DNA of 64,000 nt, taken from assembly GCA_963682055.1 (NCBI GenBank), contig OY821741.1:23258711-23322710 (forward strand). The letters are read 5' to 3'. This document shows, in pieces, positions 57,580-64,000 of the stretch (positions are counted from its first letter, which is position 1; the number at the start of each line of letters is the position of its first letter). The DNA is from Primula veris. Taxonomy: Eukaryota > Streptophyta > Magnoliopsida > Ericales > Primulaceae. Below the pieces are notes generated by a model that was not told where the DNA came from, ran no database searches, and worked only from the letters and a program-made list of their open reading frames with translations. Both the position numbers and the translations under genes were made by a program.

Positions 57580-60500
57580 TACTTAATAAGATTCCTACAT
57601 TGTTCAAAGGGATGAGAAATGAAGTGAGCAAGTTCAAATGCCGAAAGTCTCATTAAATAGGATTAAAGGCCATCACAGCCCAAACCCTTAATAAGACTCT
57701 GACATTGAGCAGTTGAATGAACGAGAAAGCAAGTGAGCATGTTCAAGATTGATGTCGAAAATCTCATTAAGTAGGATTAAAGACCATCACAGCCCAAATA
57801 TTTAATAAGATTCCTACATTGTTCAAAGGGATGAGAAATGAAGTGAGCAAGTTCAAATGCCAAAAGTCTCATTAAATAGGATTAAAGGCCATCACAGCCC
57901 AAACCCTTAATAAGACTCTGACATTGAGCAGTTGAATGAACGAGAAAGCAACTGAGCATGTTCAAGCTCGATGTCGAAAATCTCATTAAGTAGGATTAAA
58001 GGCCATCACAGCCCAAATACTTAATAAGATTCCAACATTGATTAAAGGGATGAGAAATGAAGTGAGCAAGTTCAAATGCCGAAAGTCTCATTAAATACGA
58101 TTAAAGACCATCACAGCCCAAACCCTTAATAAGACTCTGACATTGAGCAGTTGAATGAACGAGAAAGCAACTGAGCATGTTCAAGATTGATGTCGAAAAT
58201 CTCATTAAGTAGGATTAAAGGCCATCACAGCCCAAATACTTAATAAGATTCCTACATTTCATTAAATATGATTAAAGGCCATCACAGCCCAAACCCTTAA
58301 TAAGACTCTGACATTGAGCAGTTGAATGAACGAGAAAGCAAGTGAGCATGATCAAGCTCGATGTCGAAAATCTCATTAAGTAGGATTAAAGGCCATCTTA
58401 GCCCAAGTCCTTAATAAGATTCCTACATTCTTCAGAGGGATGAGAAATGAAGTGAGCAAGTTCAAATGCCGAAAGTCTCATTAAATATGATTAAAGGCCA
58501 TCACAGCCCAAACCTTTAATATGACTCTGACATTGAGCAGTTGAATGAACGAGAAAGCAACTAAGCATGTTCAAGATCGATGTCGAAAATTTCATTAAGT
58601 AGGATTAAAGGCCATCACAGCCTAAATACTTAATAAGATTCCAACATTGATTAAAGGGATGAGAAATGAAGTGAGCAAGTTCAAATGCCGAAAGTCTCAT
58701 TAAATACGATTAAAGGCCATCACAGCCCAAACCCTTAATAAGACTCTGACATTGAGCAGTTGAATGAACGAGAAAGCAACTGAGCATGTTCAAGATTGAT
58801 GTCGAAAATCTCATTAAGTAGGATTAAAGACCATCACAGCCCAAATACTTAATAAGATTCCTACATTGTTCAAAGTGATGAGAAATGAAGTGAGCAAGTT
58901 CAAATGCCAAAAGTCTCATTAAATAGGATTAAAGGCCATCACAGCCCAAACCCTTAATAAGACTCTGACATTGAGCAGTTGAATGAACGAGAAAGCAACT
59001 GAGCATGTTCAAGATTGATGTCGAAAATCTCATTAAGTAGGATTAAAGGCCATCACAGCCCAAATACTTAATAAGATTCCAACATTGATTAAAGGGATGA
59101 GAAATGAAGTGAGCAAGTTCAAATGCCGAAAGTCTCATTAAATACGATTAAAGACCATCACAGCCCAAACCCTTAATAAGACTCTGACATTGAGCAGTTG
59201 AATGAACGAGAAAGCAACTGAGCATGTTCAAGATTGATGTCGAAAATCTCATTAAGTAGGATTAAAGGCCATCACAGCCCAAATACTTAATAAGATTCCT
59301 ACATTGTTCAGAGGGATGAGAAATGAAGTGAGCAAGTTCAAATGCCGAAAGTCTCATTAAATATGATTAAAGGCCATCACAGCCCAAACCCTTAATAAGA
59401 CTCTGACATTGAGCAGTTGAATGAACGAGAAAGCAAGTGAGCATGATCAAGCTCGATGTCGAAAATCTCATTAAGTAGGATTAAAGGCCATCTTAGCCCA
59501 AGTCCTTAATAAGATTCCTACATTGTTCAGAGGGATGAGAAATGAAGTGAGCAAGTTCAAATGCCGAAAGTCTCATTAAATATGATTAAAGGCCATCACA
59601 GCCCAAACCTTTAATATGACTCTGACATTGAGCAGTTGAATGAACGAGAAAGCAACTAAGCATGTTCAAGATCGATGTCGAAAATTTCATTAAGTAGGAT
59701 TAAAGGCCATCACAGCCTAAATACTTAATAAGATTCCAACATTGATTAAAGGGATGAGAAATGAAGTGAGCAAGTTCAAATGCCGAAAGTCTCATTAAAT
59801 AGGATTAAAGGCCATCACAGCCCAAACCCTTAATAAGACTCTGACATTGAGCAGTTGAATGAACGAGAAAGCAACTGAGCATGTTCAAGATTGATGTCGA
59901 AAATCTCATTAAGTAGGATTAAAGGCCATCACAGCCCAAATACTTTATAAGATTCCTACATTGATTAAAGGAATGAGAAATGAAGTGAGCAAGTTCAAAT
60001 TCCGAAAGTCTCATTAAATACGATTAAAGGCCATCACAGCCCAAACCTTTAATATGACTCTGACATTGAGCAGTTGAATGAACGAGAAAGCAACTAAGCA
60101 TGTTCAAGATCGATGTCAAAAATCTCATTAAGTAGGATTAAAGGCCATCACAGCCTAAATACTTAATAAGATTCCAACATTGATTAAAGGGATGAGAAAT
60201 GAAGTGAGTAAGTTCAAATGCCGAAAGTCTCATTAAATACGATTAAAGACCATCACAGCCCAAACCCTTAATAAGACTCTGACATTGAGCAGTTGAATGA
60301 ACGAGAAAGCAACTGAGCATGTTCAAGATTGATGTCGAAAATCTCATTAAGTAGGATTAAAGGCCATCACAGCCCAAATACTTAATAAGATTCCTACATT
60401 GTTCAAAGGGATGAGAAATGAAGTGAGCAAGTTCAAATGCCGAAAGTCTCATTAAATAGGATTAAAGGCCATCACAGCCCAAACCCTTAATAAGACTCTG

Positions 60501-63500
60501 ACATTGAGCAGTTGAATGAACGAGAAAGGAAGTGAGCATGTTCAAGATTGATGTCGAAAATCTCATTAAGTAGGATTAAAGACCATCACAGCCCAAATAC
60601 TTAATAAGATTCCTACATTGTTCAAAGGGATGAGAAATGAAGTGAGCAAGTTCAAATGCCAAAAGTCTCATTAAATAGGATTAAAGGCCATCACAGCCCA
60701 AACCCTTAATAAGACTCTGACATTGAGCAGTTGAATGAACGAGAAAGCAACTGAGCATGTTCAAGCTCGATGTCGAAAATCTCATTAAGTAGGATTAAAG
60801 GCCATCACAGCCCAAATACTTAATAAGATTCCAACATTGATTAAAGGGATGAGAAATGAAGTGAGCAAGTTCAAATGCCGAAAGTCTCATTAAATACGAT
60901 TAAAGACCATCACAGCCCAAACCCTTAATAAGACTCTGACATTGAGCAGTTGAATGAACGAGAAAGCAACTGAGCATGTTCAAGATTGATGTCGAAAATT
61001 TCATTAAGTAGGATTAAAGGCCATCACAGCCCAAATACTTAATAAGATTCCTACATTGTTCAGAGGGATGAGAAATGAAGTGAGCAAGTTCAAATGCCGA
61101 AAGTCTCATTAAATATGATTAAAGGCCATCACAGCCCAAACCCTTAATAAGACTCTGACATTGAGCAGTTGAATGAACGAGAAAGCAAGTGAGCATGATC
61201 AAGCTCGATGTCGAAAATCTCATTAAGTAGGATTAAAGGCCATCTTAGCCCAAGTCCTTAATAAGATTCCTACATTGTTCAGAGGGATGAGAAATGAAGT
61301 GAGCAAGTTCAAATGCCGAAAGTCTCATTAAATATGATTAAAGGCCATCACAGCCCAAACCTTTAATATGACTCTGACATTGAGCAGTTGAATGAACGAG
61401 AAAGCAACTAAGCATGTTCAAGATCGATGTCGAAAATTTCATTAAGTAGGATTAAAGGCCATCACAGCCTAAATACTTAATAAGATTCCAACATTGATTA
61501 AAGGGATGAGAAATGAAGTGAGCAAGTTCAAATGCCGAAAGTCTCATTAAATAGGATTAAAGGCCATCACAGCCCAAACCCTTAATAAGACTCTGACATT
61601 GAGCAGTTGAATGAACGAGAAAGCAACTGAGCATGTTCAAGATTGATGTCGTAAATCTCATTAAGTAGGATTAAAGGCCATCACAGCCCAAATACTTAAT
61701 AAGATTCCTACATTGTTCAAAGGGATGAGAAATGAAGTGAGCAAGTTCAAATGCCGAAAGTCTCATTAAATAGGATTAAAGGCCATCACATCCCAAACCC
61801 TTAATAAGACTCTGACATTGAGCAGTTGAATGAACGAGAAAGCAAGTGAGCATGTTCAAGATTGATGTCGAAAATCTCATTAAGTAGGATTAAAGGCCAT
61901 CACAGCCCAAATACTTAATAAGATTCCTACATTGTTCAAAGGGATGAGAAATGAAGTGAGCAAGTTCAAATGCCAAAAGTCTCATTAAATAGGATTAAAG
62001 GCCATCACAGCCTAAACCCTTAATAAGACTCTGACATTGAGCAGTTGAATGAAGGAGAAAGCAACTGAGCATATTCAAGTACGATGTCGAAAATCTCATT
62101 AAGTAGGATTAAAGGCCATCACAGCCCAAATCCTTAATAAGATTCCTACATTGTTCAAAGGGATGAGAAATGAAGTCAGCAAGTTCAAATGCCGAAAGTC
62201 TCATTAAATAAGATTAAAGGCCATCACAGCCCTAACCCTTAATAAGACTCTGACATTGAGCAGTTGAATGAACGAGAAAGCAAGTGAGCATGTTCAAGAT
62301 TGATGTCTAAAATCTCATTAAGTAGGATTAAAGGCCATCACAGCCCAAATACTAAATAAGATTCCTACATTGTTCAAAGGGATGAGAAATGAAGTGAGCA
62401 AGTTCAAATGCCGAAAGTCTCATTAAATATGATTAAAGGCCATCACAGCCCAAACCCTTAATAAGACTCTGACATTGAGCAGTTGAATGAACGAGAAAGC
62501 AACTGAGCATGTTCAAGCTCGATGTCGAAAATCTCATTAAGTAGGATTAAAGGCCATCTTAGCCCAAATCCTTAATAAGATTCCTACATTCTACAGAGGT
62601 TTGAGAAATAAAGTGAGCAAGTTCAAATGCCGAAAGTCTCATTAAATACGATTAAAGGCCATCACAGCCCAAACCCTTAATAAGACTCTGACATTGAGCA
62701 GTTGAATGAACGAGAAAGCAACTGAGCATGTTCAAGATCGATGTCGAAAATCTCATTAAGTAGGATTAAAGGCCATCACAGCCCAAATACTTAATAAGAT
62801 TCCTACATTGTTCAAAGGGATGAGAAATGAAGTGAGCAAGTTCAAATGCCGAAAGTCTCATTAAATAGGATTAAAGGCCATCACAGCCCAAACCCTTAAT
62901 AAGACTCTGACATTGAGCAGTTGAATGAACGAGAAAGCAAGTGAGCATGTTCAAGATTGATGTCGAAAATCTCATTAAGTAGGATTAAAGACCATCACAG
63001 CCCAAATATTTAATAAGATTCCTACATTGTTCAAAGGGATGAGAAATGAAGTGAGCAAGTTCAAATGCCAAAAGTCTCATTAAATAGGATTAAAGGCCAT
63101 CACAGCCCAAACCCTTAATAAGACTCTGACATTGAGCAGTTGAATGAACGAGAAAGCAACTGAGCATGTTCAAGCTCGATGTCGAAAATCTCATTAAGTA
63201 GGATTAAAGGCCATCACAGCCCAAATACTTAATAAGATTCCAACATTGATTAAAGGGATGAGAAATGAAGTGAGCAAGTTCAAATGCCGAAAGTCTCATT
63301 AAATACGATTAAAGACCATCACAGCCCAAACCCTTAATAAGACTCTGACATTGAGCAGTTGAATGAACGAGAAAGCAACTGAGCATGTTCAAGATTGATG
63401 TCGAAAATCTCATTAAGTAGGATTAAAGGCCATCACAGCCCAAATACTTAATAAGATTCCTACATTTCATTAAATATGATTAAAGGCCATCACAGCCCAA

Positions 63501-64000
63501 ACCCTTAATAAGACTCTGACATTGAGCAGTTGAATGAACGAGAAAGCAAGTGAGCATGATCAAGCTCGATGTCGAAAATCTCATTAAGTAGGATTAAAGG
63601 CCATCTTAGCCCAAGTCCTTAATAAGATTCCTACATTCTTCAGAGGGATGAGAAATGAAGTGAGCAAGTTCAAATGCCGAAAGTCTCATTAAATATGATT
63701 AAAGGCCATCACAGCCCAAACCTTTAATATGACTCTGACATTGAGCAGTTGAATGAACGAGAAAGCAACTAAGCATGTTCAAGATCGATGTCGAAAATTT
63801 CATTAAGTAGGATTAAAGGCCATCACAGCCTAAATACTTAATAAGATTCCAACATTGATTAAAGGGATGAGAAATGAAGTGAGCAAGTTCAAATGCCGAA
63901 AGTCTCATTAAATACGATTAAAGGCCATCACAGCCCAAACCCTTAATAAGACTCTGACATTGAGCAGTTGAATGAACGAGAAAGCAACTGAGCATGTTCA
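57580..64000. repeat. Block repeated at 5,208-bp spacing, carrying a 48-bp deletion
   Basis: The junction TACATTTCATTAAA at 58253 joins the end of a B half-unit to the inside of the next A half-unit and lacks 48 bp. The same junction occurs at 63461. The marker TTTAATAAG after AAATA at 57801 recurs at 63009. Both spacings are 5,208 bp, which is 24 dimers minus the 48 bp. The deleted unit was therefore amplified as part of a block. Confidence 0.75.

Larger units (their letters stand above)
45323..64000. repeat. 219-bp dimeric satellite array, right part
   Basis: The same A/B dimeric satellite resumes directly after the retrotransposon and its target duplication and runs to the window end, about 85 dimers. 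The first bases continue the half-unit that was cut at 27923. This part shows a 3,504-bp (16-dimer) higher-order period between about 46500 and 53600 and a repeated block near the right end that includes a 48-bp deletion. No gene is present. A 69-codon open frame on the minus strand at 53940-54149 comes from chance loss of stop codons in one variant and is not a gene. Confidence 0.97.

Noticed and set aside
1..64000. Telomeric origin of the satellite because half-unit A contains AAACCCT
   Set aside because: There is only one telomere-type heptamer per 219 bp, with no tandem telomere repeat, so it is probably chance.

Overview
The window is nuclear DNA of a flowering plant: a long, homogeneous satellite array split by one very young, very large LTR retrotransposon. 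The plant assignment rests on the retrotransposon. It is a Ty3/gypsy element of the Tat lineage, with two consecutive RNase H domains, a long extra region between pol and the 3' LTR, and a tRNA-type primer binding site. I cannot name the species.

Layout. 1-27923 and 45323-64000 are one tandem array. Its unit is 219 bp and is a dimer of two related half-units of about 114 bp (A) and 105 bp (B); about 213 dimers are visible and neither array edge is reached. The array has several layers of higher-order repeats (1,095 bp = 5 dimers; 3,504 bp = 16 dimers; 3.3, 3.7 and 10.3 kb block spacings; a 5.2 kb block at the right end). 27924-45317 (17,394 bp) is the retrotransposon, inserted in minus orientation and flanked by a 5-bp target duplication CTTAA. 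Its two 568-bp LTRs read as identical, and the 1,095-bp satellite period resumes in register across it, so the insertion is recent and clean.

Element, read 5' to 3' on the minus strand: 5' LTR (44750-45317), primer binding site, a 132-codon start of gag closed by one in-frame TAG, a single 1,829-codon gag-protease-RT-RNase H-archaeal RNase H-integrase frame (44241-38752), a polyadenylation signal, an 86/172-bp tandem repeat (37772-38648), then about 9 kb of extra sequence and the 3' LTR (27924-28491).

The extra 9 kb is the most interesting part. It is coded on the opposite (plus) strand and looks like a compact gene cluster: five small intron-less coiled-coil genes (106, 112, 97, 159 and 120 aa), each with its own TATA box and three with a clear polyadenylation signal, followed by a multi-exon gene. 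That gene carries a domain resembling the Pfam family 'putative gypsy type transposon' (PF04195), a nuclear-localisation-like basic patch, an acidic region and a long coiled coil. The introns have GT-AG borders and all lie in phase 0. Its upstream region carries an E2F-type site, a telo-box and a CT-rich patch, a combination known from plant S-phase genes. Because these introns are on the strand opposite to the genomic RNA, reverse transcription would not remove them. Sense pol and the antisense gene converge on the 86-bp tandem repeat.

All coordinates and identities are from reading by eye; no alignment or database search was run.
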